NCBI RefSeq assembly: GCF_001540865.1
Contig: NC_033623.1
Location: 2,365,067-2,429,066, forward strand
Origin: Ananas comosus
Lineage: Eukaryota; Streptophyta; Magnoliopsida; Poales; Bromeliaceae
Reading direction: 5' to 3'
DNA length: 64,000 nucleotides
In this document: piece after piece, positions 35,260 through 46,866 of the stretch
Position numbering within the stretch: the stretch's first letter is position 1
How the letters are laid out: every line of letters begins with the position of its first letter
The notes under the pieces: model-generated
Told to the model about the DNA's origin: nothing
The model's input: the letters and a program-made list of their open reading frames with translations, nothing else
Database searches by the model: none
Position numbers and translations under genes: made by a program

Positions 35260-37573
35260 TTAGACAGCATAAAATTCCTTCATCTCATCTTTCTCACCAT
35301 TATTTGTAGCTGAAACTTCACGTGCTCCGTTTTGTTTATCGTAGGTTGAATCTGGTTGTTTTTCTGCTTGTTCTCTGCATTCTTTATCTCTTTCTTTGCC
35401 CCATAGAACCAAGTAGAGGCCAACAATGACTATAACCCCTCCCATAATGCTGGAAAAAAGAAAACGGAGAATTTATATATCTAAACTTCTTGTCACTTGC
35501 ATTTGCATATTCATGTCTTAGTACACATTACAATATTTCCTTTTTTTCTTGCTAGAAAGCTTGAGTTAATATGTTTATACCTTCCCATGTACAATCTTTC
35601 TCCGAAAACGAAGTAAGCTAAAAGTGCCACCATTATTGTTGAAAGGGGATTGAACATAGTCACAAAAACTGGTCCTTTTTCCTCGGTGCACCACAATTGG
35701 ATAAAGATTATCAACCCAGAACATACCACTCCCTGCAAAATTATTTTTTGTAATAAGAATCAATTGTAAGAGATGAAATTTACTGTAGTCTCAAGTTGCA
35801 TACGGAGTATATGATGCTCCAAAATTTGATGTCAAATCCAATAATCCATGCTGATGTCTTCTGCTCGACAAATGCAGTGAACACTGCTGATTGTGCTCCT
35901 CCGACGAAGCTCATCCATGTGGTGAGTGAAAGTTGTGCTGGGTATCTTTTTAATGTGAATGCCTGTAATGTTAATGAAGGATCAAAAAAAAAAAAAACAT
36001 CTTTAAAAAAAAAAAATTAACTGATGAACATCTTAGTTGTGCTTGTGCAAATGGTACAATTAAATGACTCAATAGGAGAAAGCTTGTTCCAGTTAACTAG
36101 TACATGCTAGTGATTCCTGTTCCCTTTTCTTTGTTCAGTTTATGTTTATTTCTAATTCAGAAGGATGTTATTTACTCATTGGTGTAATTTCTGTTCTCTA
36201 GCTAGTTTTCCATTGTTCTGTTATATCTTGTACGATTGTAACTCATGTCGCATTTAATTTGCCACATAGTCAGTTAATTCTTCTTCAGTATAAACTACCA
36301 CACAGCTTTTTTTATGCATTATATTTGGATGACCTTTTGAGTCAAATACCTGCATGATATACCATATGGACCATGTGATGCAGCTTGCTACTGTTAGAAT
36401 GGATCCCTTCAACCAACTCTTATGAACAGCACTGCTTCCCTGTAAATGGATTAGTGCCCCCCATAAGTTTCTTATTGCGTGCCCTTTGTACAGTGTCATG
36501 GTTGTAACACCAGCCAAGGAAACTACGGTTCCTACAATCTTCGCTATCCCGCGAGGACTTTTTGCATCAAGATGCTCCAATCTAAATTAGGAGGTAACAA
36601 TTGAATTATTAGTGCTTCAGTATTTAATAATTCACTCTATTGATCCATTTTTCTACCTTTTATTGGGACCAGATTGCTCATCTGCTGTAGAACAAGGATG
36701 TAGAGTTTTGGATATCGGTGCAAAACATTGAATGATCAGTGCATAGTTTTAATAATGTGTAATATCATGTAACCTTATTTCATATCTGTGCATTGATCAT
36801 TCAAAACTCAGAATCATGATTGTTTAGTGGATCGGCAGTTTCATCAAAAACTTGAAAACTGGTTTAAGTTTCAGAAAGAAAAGAGAGAGAGAGAGAGAGA
36901 GAGAGAGCCTTCTATTTTTGCAAATCCAAGAAAAATGTGGATTTTTTTTTGGATTTTCTTTTGCAGAAGGCTAATGACTTAAATTTAACAGGCAGTGTGT
37001 AGGATGTAAAGCGCGCGTACCTAAGGCAAATGGCAGTCACAAATGTCATTGAAGCAATGGTATTGACCATAGAGGAAACAAAAGTTGGAGATGTATATCT
37101 TAAGCTTGTGAAGTACATATTAAGAGTTAGGCTGATCCTGTTGTCATAAAAGGTTTATCATCAGATATCAATTATTTGACTTCTATTCAATTATCTGCAT
37201 TAACTGTTATCGTTCTTACCCTAGAAGTGAAAGAACAAATATCTCTAGGAACAATGCCCATGTAAGCTTTGGTCTCAATTTCCTGTAAAAAAATCATGAA
37301 AGAAAGTGAAAAATGTCTCAGTATTCTTCATGGAACTGTATTAAACATTTGTTGTAAACAAACTAACCTTTCAAGGAAATAGGCAAAAGGCAACGTGGCT
37401 AGTCCACCGACGAAATGTCGGTACGTAATGAAAACATGGGGGTTCAATCCATGATTGAATGCAGCTTCAGTAATGAAATATAGAATTGTGTAGCCTATCT
37501 GTACGAGAGCCATAAGAAAATGTGGTTTATATCTCCTGCATGTTCTTCTGATCTGAGATGTTGCCAATGTCAT
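35260..37573 (-). CDS. WAT1-related protein (EamA / nodulin MtN21 family transporter)
   Basis: A polytopic membrane transporter of the drug/metabolite superfamily. The family founder WAT1 exports auxin from the vacuole and others move amino acids; the substrate here is unknown. Seven exons on the minus strand: 37368-37573, 37220-37282, 37021-37137, 36350-36581, 35804-35962, 35581-35732, 35260-35449. All have GT-AG junctions and join to 372 residues, the usual length. The start MTLATSQIRRTCRRY leads into the first helix; family landmarks are FNHGLNPHVFITYRH, YFTSLRYTSPTFVSSM, SWLKGSILTVASCITWSIWY, GVVCSGLIIFIQLWC, KGPVFVTMFNPLSTIMVALL and FGERLYMGSIMGGVIVIVGL. This gives two EamA repeats of five helices and a hydrophilic C-tail. 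It looks intact. The neighbouring ETFB gene converges on it tail to tail. Confidence 0.93.
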
Positions 37574-39057
37574 TATTTTGTATGTAAACTCCTTTTATTT
37601 CAATTCCGTAATGGACACCTCTTGCCCTGCTGCTTAAATGGGTTAGTTTAATAGGAGTTAGCTTATGGTTATATAGAGAAGTTGGATTCTTTCTGCTTGA
37701 TGCGATGCCTCTGCCGTGGCGCTGGGGCATCATGTTCTGAAAATCTCCACTTGAAATGTTAACTGTGGGATGTTCTGCTGTTGGTATTTGGATTCTTGAG
37801 GATCTTACCTCTATGGTCAGTAAGTAAAGCAACCGGCTATAGAATCATCATAACTTGCCTGTTTCTGTTTACAAATCATGCCATGACAAGTGTAGATATT
37901 CTCTTGTTTGAATCTTTTCTGATTCTCCTTATGCAGATTAATCTTTTGGTAGGAAGCTTGTGTGTACAAACACAATTGATAAATAATATGTTGAATCATT
38001 CACTGTTGAACTTGGGTACTAACATTTCTCATAACCATAACTTTAATATTAGGTCTTCATTTCTTTTTCCTAATCTCTGGAAAAGAGTTGTCATTTAATT
38101 CGCAGCACTTGCCTAGGACAACAATAGAAATTGCTAAAAGGAGACAATAGACTTGCCAAAATCATCAAAGTGTCATACATTTTCTCTTATATGGGAAGTA
38201 TGATGAGGATTAACATATTTTGGATCTTTGCAGGTGATGTATAGGCTCATGGAAGACACTGTGAATCCACTTTGTCATCCTCCACTATTCACCACTCTTT
38301 ATTTAGGTGCATGTTAGCTGATATTGGTCCAATTATAGAATTCTTTTGGATATATAAATATTTTATTCAGCACATCTTTATTTACTCAGAAAGCTTTTAG
38401 CATTCAGTAAATGAGTATAATCAATGTTTAGAAACATATACGGTATTCAACTTCAAATAATTCTTTTGGATTAAGATAACTCACTTCTTCAAGTTTTAAC
38501 CAGAAAAGAAAATTCTCATAGCATATAAGTTATCATCAATTAATATATTCTGACATCCAAAGAGTCTCTTCTTATTACCAAATTACTTGTATTAGCATCT
38601 GAATAAGTCCTTGTTGATCTATTAAAGGGATTGATACTACTGCAAATTAGTGACATTCCCATGGGGAACAACTATAGCAAGTAGATGTTGTTCTTAGTGC
38701 ACTAGATGGGGTAACACATCATGCTTTTTGCTGTTGTATATATTGATGGAGAATCTACTGGAAAAGCTTTGGAGCATCACCTGGTTGAGAAGGGACAGAA
38801 TGTGCTTCATTCCAATTCTTACTAGAATCCTCTAGCAATGCTGCATCATATATACTGATTTGGTTTGTAAGATAATTTTCCCAGAATTGGGAGCTTCAGT
38901 CTTACTATTGGTACCACAATTTGGTAAGCTGACACATCCTCAGAATAACTTAATTTTGTTCTCTTGTCCTCCTTGCTATGGAAGGAAAAATATTCTGAGA
39001 ATATATTTAAGGACTTTGTTTGGATGTCGGATCAGGTTATACAGAGATCAGTTGTAT

Positions 39058-39220
39058 CGCCGACTGTTCTTAGTGCAAGTATCAAAAGGCTTGGTGGTTG
39101 GTATCCGAGGTCCCAGATTTGAAGTCTAGTTGTTTTACATCTCCAGCTAAATTTATTTCTAAAAGAGAAATAAACGAAGCGGGTTGCATGCTATCTTTCT
39201 CTCTCTCAAAAAAAAAAAAA
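39058..39220 (+). mobile_element. tRNA-derived SINE, copy 2
   Basis: Same family as copy 1: A-box region GCAAGTATCAAAAGGC, degenerate B box, TTATTTCTAAAAGAGAAATA, ending in a poly-A tail. Target duplications ATCAGTTGTAT (39047-39057) and ATCAGTTCTAT (39221-39231). Confidence 0.8.
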
Positions 39221-39980
39221 ATCAGTTCTATTGAGGTTTCTTTGATAATTATTAGATGATGGTCTGGATAATTTGTCTTCTAAATGTTGGAATGGAATTG
39301 CTGAAATTCTTTTTGCTCACCTTGAACATGTGTCATGTAACTCATATCACCTGAAGAATAAATAAAGAGAAAGAATAACTAAAGAAAAAAGAGCTTTTTG
39401 CTTATTTACTCCTGATTACGAAATATTCTTCTAAATCCAAATTCTATTAGTAAAGCCTAGGGTTTGGGGATACTTGAAGGGATTTTAGAAAATCAATAAG
39501 GATATTTTGGTCGATGAAGTATATTAGATATTTTTGAAGTTTTAAAGTATATGTTAGTTATTAGCCCTTAAAAAAAACCCTTTAGTAAAAAAAATTGAGA
39601 TACACTGGATAAGTTACTCTAGCATGTAAACATGAGATACTCTACTCCCACTCTGTATCCTGGCTCTAGTAATTAATATTTAAACAAATTTTATTATTGT
39701 GTACTTAATTTAGCTAGTCTATGTGAGCATTTACCAGACTAATACCTACAAAAAGCAAGGAGATGCTTTCAAAATACCCTTCTATGATTTTTTTTTTTTT
39801 TTCCCCATCTCTGTTGTATTGAAATACTCTGTAGTCACTGTTTATTATACTGCAAGTATTTTTCATAATGGCAGATTAAAAATGACATGTGGTCATGCTA
39901 AGCCAACTTCAAATACATACAGAAGGACAACATAATAAAGTTGTGGTCTACTTTTGATAACTATTGAAATAGTTTATATA

Positions 39981-40413
39981 GGGTTTTTTTGCATTTGGCC
40001 CCCTTAAATTTTTTTTTTATAAATAGCCCTATCAAATTTATAATTGCAATTTTTGTTCTATCCCTACCACACAGGCGCCACATCACCGCCACGCAAGCTA
40101 GGTAGGGAGGGGGTTTAAGTTGAACACGGTACGGTGAATGATTCACCGTGTTCCATACTAATATTTCTCCCCTTTAATACTTATATTTTTTTCGCAGTAC
40201 ATATGTTTTTTCTAGACACGGTAAATCATTCACCGTATTTAGACACGGTGAATGGGTTACTGTGTTCAACTTATTTCAGCACCTCCACCCTTACTTACGT
40301 GACCTTTACGTGGCGCCTGTGTAGCAGGAATAAGGCCGAAATTACAATTATAAATTTGGTCAGATTATTTGTGAAAATAAATTTTTTGAGGGGGCCAAAT
40401 ACAAAAAAAATCC
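39981..40413. mobile_element. Mutator-like MITE with long arms
   Basis: The left end GGGTTTTTTTGCATTTGGCC is mirrored on the right by GGGGCCAAATACAAAAAAAA. The arms stay similar for about 170 bp (AGGCGCCACATCACC versus TGACC...ACGTGGCGCCTG). Target duplication GTTTATATA (39972-39980) and ATTTATATA (40414-40422). The centre contains further ACGGTGAATG repeats. Confidence 0.75.
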
Positions 40414-40672
40414 ATTTATATACTTAGGCCTAATTTGATAATATGGTGGCTAAAACATCTCAGCTTTAATTAAAATAGACCTTCCCAAGTATTAAAAAAG
40501 ACAAAAATTAAGCTTTCAACCATCAAATTGAGGAACTAAGCCTTAGCACAAGTGCTCTATTAATACTTCCTAATTAAACAACTAATTCACTCAAAAACTA
40601 CATTACAAAAACATGATCTGATGTAAACAACTAAAAAAACATCGAATCTTATAACAACAAAGCTCCGTTTTT

Positions 40673-40919
40673 NATTATTAATATGTTGTATTACAAACTG
40701 TTTTGTTAATGGGTCACCAAAATTAAGCTTTATTATATATATATATATATATCCCCACAGATAATTAATTTGCACTCATTTGATTATAATTTGGAGAACA
40801 TTGTGATAAAAACAACTGAGAAGTTTATAAAATTGAAAAGAGAAAATAAAGCTTAATTTTGGTGGCTCATTAACAAACCAGTTTGTAATACGATATAGAT
40901 TTACCAACATATTAATAAT
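40673..40919. repeat. Inverted repeat, about 65-bp arms
   Basis: 40673-40738 (ATTATTAATATGTTG, TTACAAACTG, CACCAAAATTAAGC) recurs inverted at 40850-40919. A 14-bp insertion is present in the right arm, and about 110 bp lies between the arms. The left arm abuts a single N at 40672. Confidence 0.7.
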
Positions 40920-41204
40920 TCATATGTATACCCTGTATATAGGAGTAAATTTTATACCTCTTTCATTCAAGAGTTTACAAAATATTGTCAGATTCTTAGT
41001 GTTATTAAAAAAGAAAAAAAAAAATCTACAGATCGAGATCAAATATAAAATAGAGAGCAATTATGAAAGAAGCCTAAAATATTTTCCTTATACTTTAATA
41101 GGTGTTTCTTTTTTAACCTGAGATCTAAGTTTATGGGCATCATCTATTTAACGATCACTCAATTTAGCTTAGACAAAGTTTTCACCAACAAACTATATTT
41201 CTTC

Positions 41205-41345
41205 CGACCGTCCCTAGAGCAAGTGACAAAGGGTTTGATGGTTGGTACCCAAGATCCAAGTTCGAATCCTAGTTAATTCACATTTCTAGCTAAGTTTATT
41301 TCTAAATGAAATAAACGAAGTGGGTAGCGTGCTATCTATCTCTTT
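41205..41345 (+). mobile_element. tRNA-derived SINE, copy 3
   Basis: CGACCGTCCCTAGAGCAAG, B box GTTCGAATCCTAGTT, body TTATTTCTAAATGAAATAAA and GTGCTATCTATCTCTTT, then an A-rich tail. This is the most intact family member; its target duplication is not clear. Confidence 0.75.
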
Positions 41346-41605
41346 AAAAATAAAATTAAATTACACATCTCAAAAGTAATAAAATATGAAATACACGGTT
41401 CATACTTTATTAACACGTCATTCACCAACGCTGAACTATGCATCATCCTATCGTTAACGTACAAATTAAAGTATTCCTAGAAAAGAAAAGACTAAATTAC
41501 AAAAAAAAAAACTTTCTTATAAATATATATAATTCACTTTTTCACTTTTTCTTTCTATTTTTCAAAAACTTATATTTTATTATCTCAATATCTCAAGCTG
41601 TTGCA

Positions 41606-41719
41606 CCGACTGTTCTAGAGCAAATGGCAAAAGACTTGGTGGTTGGTATCCGAGACCCAAGTTCAAATCCTAGTTGATTCACATTTCCAGCTAAGTTTAT
41701 TTCTAAATGAAATAAACTT
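41606..41719 (+). mobile_element. tRNA-derived SINE, copy 4 (no tail)
   Basis: CCGACTGTTCTAGAGCAAAT ... GTTCAAATCCTAG ... AAATGAAATAAA. It lacks the last 30 bp and tail yet keeps target duplications TCAAGCTGTTGCA (41593-41605) and TCAAGCTATTGCA (41720-41732), so it inserted in this short form. Confidence 0.75.
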
Positions 41720-42000
41720 TCAAGCTATTGCATTTACTCCTCCTTAATTAAGATTTCATCAGCATTACCGAAAATATTCTTTAAAATAATATAAATAAAT
41801 TAAAAACTTATTTTTTCTTATAGAAGAAGTAAAGATAATTTAGTCATTTTACTCTCTCTGTTAACGACATACCTCCACTTAAAAACATTTCGTAAATTTT
41901 AAAGGGCAAAATATAGATTTTTTAAAATAAAAGAGGAAAAGTGAAAAAACTAATATTTAAAGAAGAGTTTCTTGTAATTAAACCAAAATTATTATTACTT

Positions 42001-42223
42001 TTTTTTGATAGAGAGATAGGTAGCATGTTATCTGTTTCATTTATTTTATTTAAAAATAAACTTAGCTGGAAATATGAATCAATTAGGATTCAAGCTTGGA
42101 ACCAAATAACTATCGATTTCTTTTTCAAAAGACATGAAAAGTAGAGGTTTTGAGCCTTTCGGTCACGTCTCCGGATACATATGCCAACCATCAAATCTTA
42201 TGCCACTTGCGCGAGGGACCGTC
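42001..42223 (-). mobile_element. tRNA-derived SINE, copy 5, interrupted
   Basis: Minus-strand copy with a T-run at 42001-42006 (tail), body, and pol III region near 42181-42223. About 70 bp of unrelated sequence (about 42101-42168) sits just where the B box should continue. Confidence 0.6.
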
Positions 42224-42234
42224 AGACAAACAAA

Positions 42235-42267
<33 letters not shown>

Positions 42268-42393
42268 ATGATAGTAACAAAATCTTCCAGGTTGTCAATT
42301 TTCATTTGTGGCTTAATTAATTAAAGTAATCTATAAGGTTATCATGATCATTTTGCTTTCCCCCCTTATCCTCACCAAAAATGCGCCCATGCA

Positions 42394-42396
42394 TAT

Positions 42397-42431
<35 letters not shown>
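42394..42431 (+). promoter_or_regulatory. TATA box and (GA)n leader of the 42.5-kb gene
   Basis: TATATAA at 42394-42400 is followed by (GA)n to 42431. This places transcription start near 42425 and argues that the ATG at 42381, which lies upstream of the TATA box, is not used. Confidence 0.5.
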
Positions 42432-42432
<1 letters not shown>

Positions 42433-42512
42433 CTCCTCTCTCACGGAGACGTACGTACACCACCACCTCCCACCATCCTCCGCATGCAAAACTCGGAAAG
42501 CGCGCGGCATCC

Positions 42513-42998
42513 ATGGCGCGAAAGGGATGGCGGCGCGAGTACATTCTAGAGTTCAGCACGCCGCAGCGGCTGACGGTGATGGGCCGCGAGCTCGACGTCG
42601 TGGAGTTCCGCACGCCGCAGCACCCGTCGACCGGCACGAACCGCTGGGGCGGCGCCGGCTCGCCGCTCCTCTCGCGGAACGTCCCGCGGGAGTCGTTGTC
42701 CGCGAGCTACCTCCGGTTCAATGCCATCGCTGGCGACGACGGAGACGACGATCACGGGGCTTCGCGGCGATGGGCGGTGCACCCGTCGTCGCCCGCGGAG
42801 AGGGCTCGAGGGGTAGGCGACGGCGAGAGGAGGCGGTCGGCGGGGGCGTCGAAGTGGCGGTTGTGGTGGAGGGTGTTTGGTTGTAATGATATGAAGAAGA
42901 GGAAGGAGGAGAAGGAGAAGGAGAAGGAAAAGGAGAAGAAGAGTTGGAGGTGGACTCTTGGAGACTACCGTAGTAGATGGCCACAAGGTTGGTGTTGA
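42513..42998 (+). CDS. Uncharacterised plant protein, single exon
   Basis: 161 codons from ATG 42513 (MARKGWRREYILEFSTPQRL). I do not recognise a named domain. It is basic and Arg/Trp-rich, with an ordered-looking N-terminal part (VMGRELDVVEFRTPQH, residues about 20-40), a Ser/Asp-rich middle, KWRLWWRVFGCN near 120, a lysine/glutamate run (KKRKEEKEKEKEKEK) and a tryptophan-rich tail (SWRWTLGDYRSRWPQGW) before the stop. The tail looks conserved-type rather than random. GC-rich third positions match the other monocot-style exons here, and a TATA box plus (GA)n leader lies 80-120 bp upstream. A competing GC-rich + ORF at 42527-42886 and two minus ORFs are shadows: low-complexity Arg/Ala-rich and without promoters. 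No function assigned. Confidence 0.65.
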   Translation: MARKGWRREYILEFSTPQRLTVMGRELDVVEFRTPQHPSTGTNRWGGAGSPLLSRNVPRESLSASYLRFNAIAGDDGDDDHGASRRWAVHPSSPAERARGVGDGERRRSAGASKWRLWWRVFGCNDMKKRKEEKEKEKEKEKKSWRWTLGDYRSRWPQGWC

Positions 42999-43439
42999 TG
43001 ATTGCATGGTGAATAATAATTAGTTGGTTATTTGGCGGGTACTCGAAGTACTAACATGGGAGTTTAAGCATGTTCTGTTTTAAGAGTATATTACACTTTT
43101 AGGTACCGTTTCGTTCAAGAATAAGTAAAAAGTGGTTAGTCCATGCTCAAAGTATGAGGCGCGTGATACTTTAGTCATCCCACTTGACTCGAACTATGAG
43201 TCATATATATGATATTTTAGTCATCAAACTTTAATCCGTTGTAAATTCTGATTCGAACCATAAGAGGTGTGATATTTTAGTTCTTGAAATTTAATTAGTT
43301 GTAATTTTTTAACTCAAAATTTGAGATATGTTATATTTTAGTTCTCAAACTTTCTGAATTAGTCTGTCATTATATTAGAAAGTATCGACAAATGAAGAGT
43401 CGTCATGAATATGCTGACGCTTATACTCTGCATCAGTGA

Positions 43440-43927
43440 GATATATATTTTTATAAGACGTATTTCTTCTACTTTTCGAGGACATCTCTCAATGCTTGCC
43501 CCTTTGCGGGGCTTTCGTGTAGTATTATTTTACTTGTTTTATGTTATTGTAAGCTTTATGAATCAATTTGTCCCTCTCTTAAAAAAAAAAGAAAAAGAAA
43601 AAACAGGACACTACATAAGCTTACAGATTTAGAAAATTAGGGCTGAGTGATTAATTGAAATAAATTATAACTTCAAGTGATTTGAATTTTTATGGAAGCA
43701 TATTTTTTAACTAACAAACAATAAAAGTGTATTTAGCCTGGCACTTTTGCAAGCTCCTTCAAGTAGAGAGAAGACTACGGAATATCATGAACTAGCATAG
43801 AGAATGCAGTTGAGTTTCAAATTTCAGATGATGCGAGACATAACAGTTTGAAGTACAAAACATCTAATCGATAAAGAAAAGAAACAAAATGAGAAGAGAA
43901 GTAGGAAAATTTTCACCGGTTTTACCT
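43440..43927. repeat. 3' flank of NBS-LRR, duplicated at 51035-51520
   Basis: CTCAATGCTTGCCCCTTTG, the A-rich tract, CATAAGCTTACAGATTTAG and CAATAAAAGTG...TTTAGCCTGGCAC appear in the same order at 51035-51520. With the LRR part this marks a duplicated segment of about 1.4 kb. The A-rich run near 43580 could be an old retroelement tail. Confidence 0.7.
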
Positions 43928-46866
43928 TCATTGATTAGTTCGATAACACCCACTTTGCTTGGTATATTCAAGATGTGCTGATCTATCTTCGGTGTAGGCA
44001 CTGACACGAGAAAAGCACTCGATGATGGGCCAGTCCGGCCCTCCCTTGAGGCATCTCTGAATTATGGCGGCACTACAGCGCATGACAAGTTCGAGGTTGT
44101 TGTCACGAAGATGAGCGCGCTGCTGGGCCAGTCTCAACAACCATTCTGGGAGGGACTTCATAGAGTAATCTTGCAACTCTAGGTATTGTAGTGCAACCAA
44201 ATTATCGACGCACTTTAGAGCCGAGTTGTCCCAGATGGTGAGCTTTCTTAGTGCAGGAAGATTTGAGATCCTTTCCATGCCGTCATTTTTTATGATTTTA
44301 AGCTCAGTAATGAACAGGAAGTCCTCAATTACACTTAGGCTATGAGCTCGTTCAACTTGCAAAATCCGGAGTGCTCTGAGTTGCTGCAAACCTTTTGGAA
44401 GTGCTCTAAGTTTTGGGCAATATATCACACGCAATTCCTCTAAACGAGGCATAACTCGAAGCGAGCAAGATGATGACTTACCTGTTTCACTGCCAACTAA
44501 GGACCATTCTTCCCAATTAGGCATGTCTATCATGAAAAGAAATTCAAGCTTAGGAAAGGCCGCTGCTGCGTGCACCCCATCACCAACCCCATTACCGAGT
44601 AATTCCGGACCAATAGTTACAATGGCCAAAGCCTCTCTGATTTGGAGATACCTCAAATGCGGCAATTGGCCTAGAGGTGGAAGTTGTGGGCATAGTGGCA
44701 AACCTATGAAATTCACATATGTCAGATAAGGAAGATAAGTACCCAAAGACGACGACAGCATCCAACTCGGAATATGCTGATTGTAAAAGTTTTCGACCCA
44801 TAATCGTTCTAAACAAGTTGGAGGGTGCAATTTCTCAAAGGTGTCTTCAATCTTACTGATCTCCTCCTCTGTGTATGGCGGCACTTCTGCCCTCTCTGTT
44901 TGCGGTGTGCAGGATACGGCTAGTTCTTTTAGGAAGGCTTTATTTGCCAGTACAAAAGCCCCATTTCCTGGAGGAGCTGCTGTTCTCACTTGATCTATCG
45001 TATCATCTGTGGGCTGCATAGAATTTGCGTTCCTTTTTCCCTCCAAAATATGTAATCCGAGCCACCTTAGTTGGCCAAGTGATTTTAATTCTTCCAAGTC
45101 CCAACTATTTCGTTCAGAATTGCAACTATCATCTGCGTTAATAATGAATCCTTGGAGGTCATTTATCAGTTGCAGTCTCCCTATTCCTTCGGGGACATGC
45201 CTTAAAGGGGTACCAGAAAGGCCAAGCCGTCTAAGACTGGATAAGTGAGTGATGCTCCTTGGAAGTGTGTTCAAGAATTTGCAATGTTGTAGGTTTAAAG
45301 TCTGCAAATTTTTTAGCAATCCAATAGAGTCCGGCAGATTGGATATGCTAGTCCAATCAAGATCTAACAATCGGAGGTGTATTAGATTTCCCACACAATC
45401 AGGAATGCATTCAATCCCTTTTCCGTTAAGAAGCAGCACTTGGAGATATGGAAATCTAGAGAAAAGAGAGTGCTCAATTCTAGGTGGACTTGCAGTTAGT
45501 AGTAATGTCCTCAAACGTAGCCGCTCAGTTTCTGGAGCAGGGATTGTAACAATCTCTCTGCCCTCAGCAATTGACAAGCGGCGAAGCTTCGAGATTGCAG
45601 TAGCATCCAAGGACTGTGAATCTCCATAGTAACTTTCACCTTGTGACAAATATTGACCGAGAGATCGCAAGAGATCGTGTACTTCGCACCTTCTTTGATC
45701 CACATGACGAGGATCAGGTTGTAGTAGACTCCTTCGTATTAGCTCGAAATAGTATTGCTCGGCTAACTCTTCCATTGTTAAACCTTCTTCTTGCTCGACA
45801 AACCCCTCTGCCACCCACATCCTGCGAAGATCCCAAATGCAGTGTACATCATCCTCAGGGTAAAGGCAAAACGAAAGAAAGCATTGCTTCAGATGAGGCG
45901 GCAAATCGTGGTAACTCAAGTAGAGAGCACCTCTGAATTCCTCAGGGAGCTCACTCATAGACCAAGCATGGCTCTTGAGAACTCTCTCCCACTCTCTTCT
46001 GCTTTTCTCCTTGGTGGTTAAGACACCGGCAATCACTTTGATTGCAAGCGGAAGGCCGCCGCATTTATTAACAATCTGAACCCCTACGCTTCTCAAACTT
46101 TGTGCATCTTCTTCTAGATAGGTTTTCTTGCAAAGCAACTCCCAGCCTGAATCAACAGTCATTTTCTCCACCTGGTGAATGTGTTTCGCGCCCATTCTCA
46201 TCGCAACGTTCTGATCTCTCGTGGTCGCCAGAACACATCCACTAGCTGCTCCGTTTCTCAGCGGGTTACGGAGTAAATCAGTCCATACGGTCGATCGCCA
46301 TACGTCGTCCAGCACAAGAAAGATTCTCCTCCCTCCAAGAGTCCGGCTGAGAATAGGGAGCAGGTCTGAAACCCGTTCGGCACTTCCATGACTACCTCCG
46401 GCTTTTCGAATGATGTCCTGCAATAATCGAGCACCTGAATATTTTTGGGTGACTCAAGATTAAAGATCCATTGGTCCTTCGCGACCTCGCCAATTCTATT
46501 GTTGAGGGCTCTGATTCTAATGGCTAAGTTGTGACGAACTCGAATGGAGTTGAAGAAAGAGAACATAGGAAGGCAGCAGGGAATCGACAGAACTGATGAA
46601 GATGCGGCCGGCAGCTTCTCACCCTCGTGCCTGACGTCGTCAAACAAGTCGTTCGCTTCATCCAAGATACTTCTCAGCTCATTCAACCAAGCAGCATCTT
46701 CGGTCCCCTCCCGCCCTGTTTTTTTCAGCGCGCCGTCGATCCGCTTCATCCTCCTCTGCAGCTTCCCGAGCTCTTCCTTCACTCCGAGAATCATCGCCGC
46801 CTCATCCTGGATTAAAGCAGAGAGCTTCTGTGAGCAGTTCCCGAAAAGAGCTTCCAGCGCCTCCAT
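43928..46866 (-). pseudogene. CC-NBS-LRR resistance-gene relative lacking the P-loop
   Basis: An RGA-type intracellular immune receptor relative. ATG 46866 begins a coiled-coil (Rx-N) domain of about 145 residues (MEALEALFGNCSQKLSALIQ ... EELGKLQRRMKRIDGAL). Near 46430 the frame breaks and the next frame resumes at LLQDIIRKAGGSHG, then kinase-2 FLVLDDVW, RNBS-B VLATTR, CGGLPLAIKVIAGVL, RNBS-D CFLSFCLYPED, VHDLL (the MHD position) and about a dozen leucine-rich repeats to the stop at 43928. The segment that should hold the P-loop (GxGGxGKTT) and RNBS-A, roughly 80-100 residues, is absent. Without it ATP cannot be bound. The LRR frame stays open for 831 codons, so the loss is recent or the locus is misassembled. 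No GT-AG intron of normal size can bridge the junction. Confidence 0.88.

Noticed and set aside
35796..36020. 74-codon + ORF opposite the WAT1-related exon
   Set aside because: Antisense shadow of WAT1 exon 5; the minus strand joins in frame with canonical splice sites.
41205..41345. A tRNA gene suggested by the A and B boxes
   Set aside because: The sequence does not fold into a cloverleaf, recurs six times with A-rich tails and target duplications, and is therefore a SINE.
42546..43007. 153-codon minus-strand ORF opposite the 42.5-kb gene, and the + ORF at 42527-42886
   Set aside because: Low-complexity Pro/Ser- or Arg/Ala-rich frames with no promoter; they mirror the GC-rich coding frame of the + gene.
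46424..46440. A 17-nt GT...AG 'intron' that would restore the NBS-LRR frame (CAG|GTGCTCGATTATTGCAG|GAC)
   Set aside because: Far below the minimum plant intron size, and removing it still leaves the P-loop absent; TTGCAGGAC is coding (LQD) in related genes.
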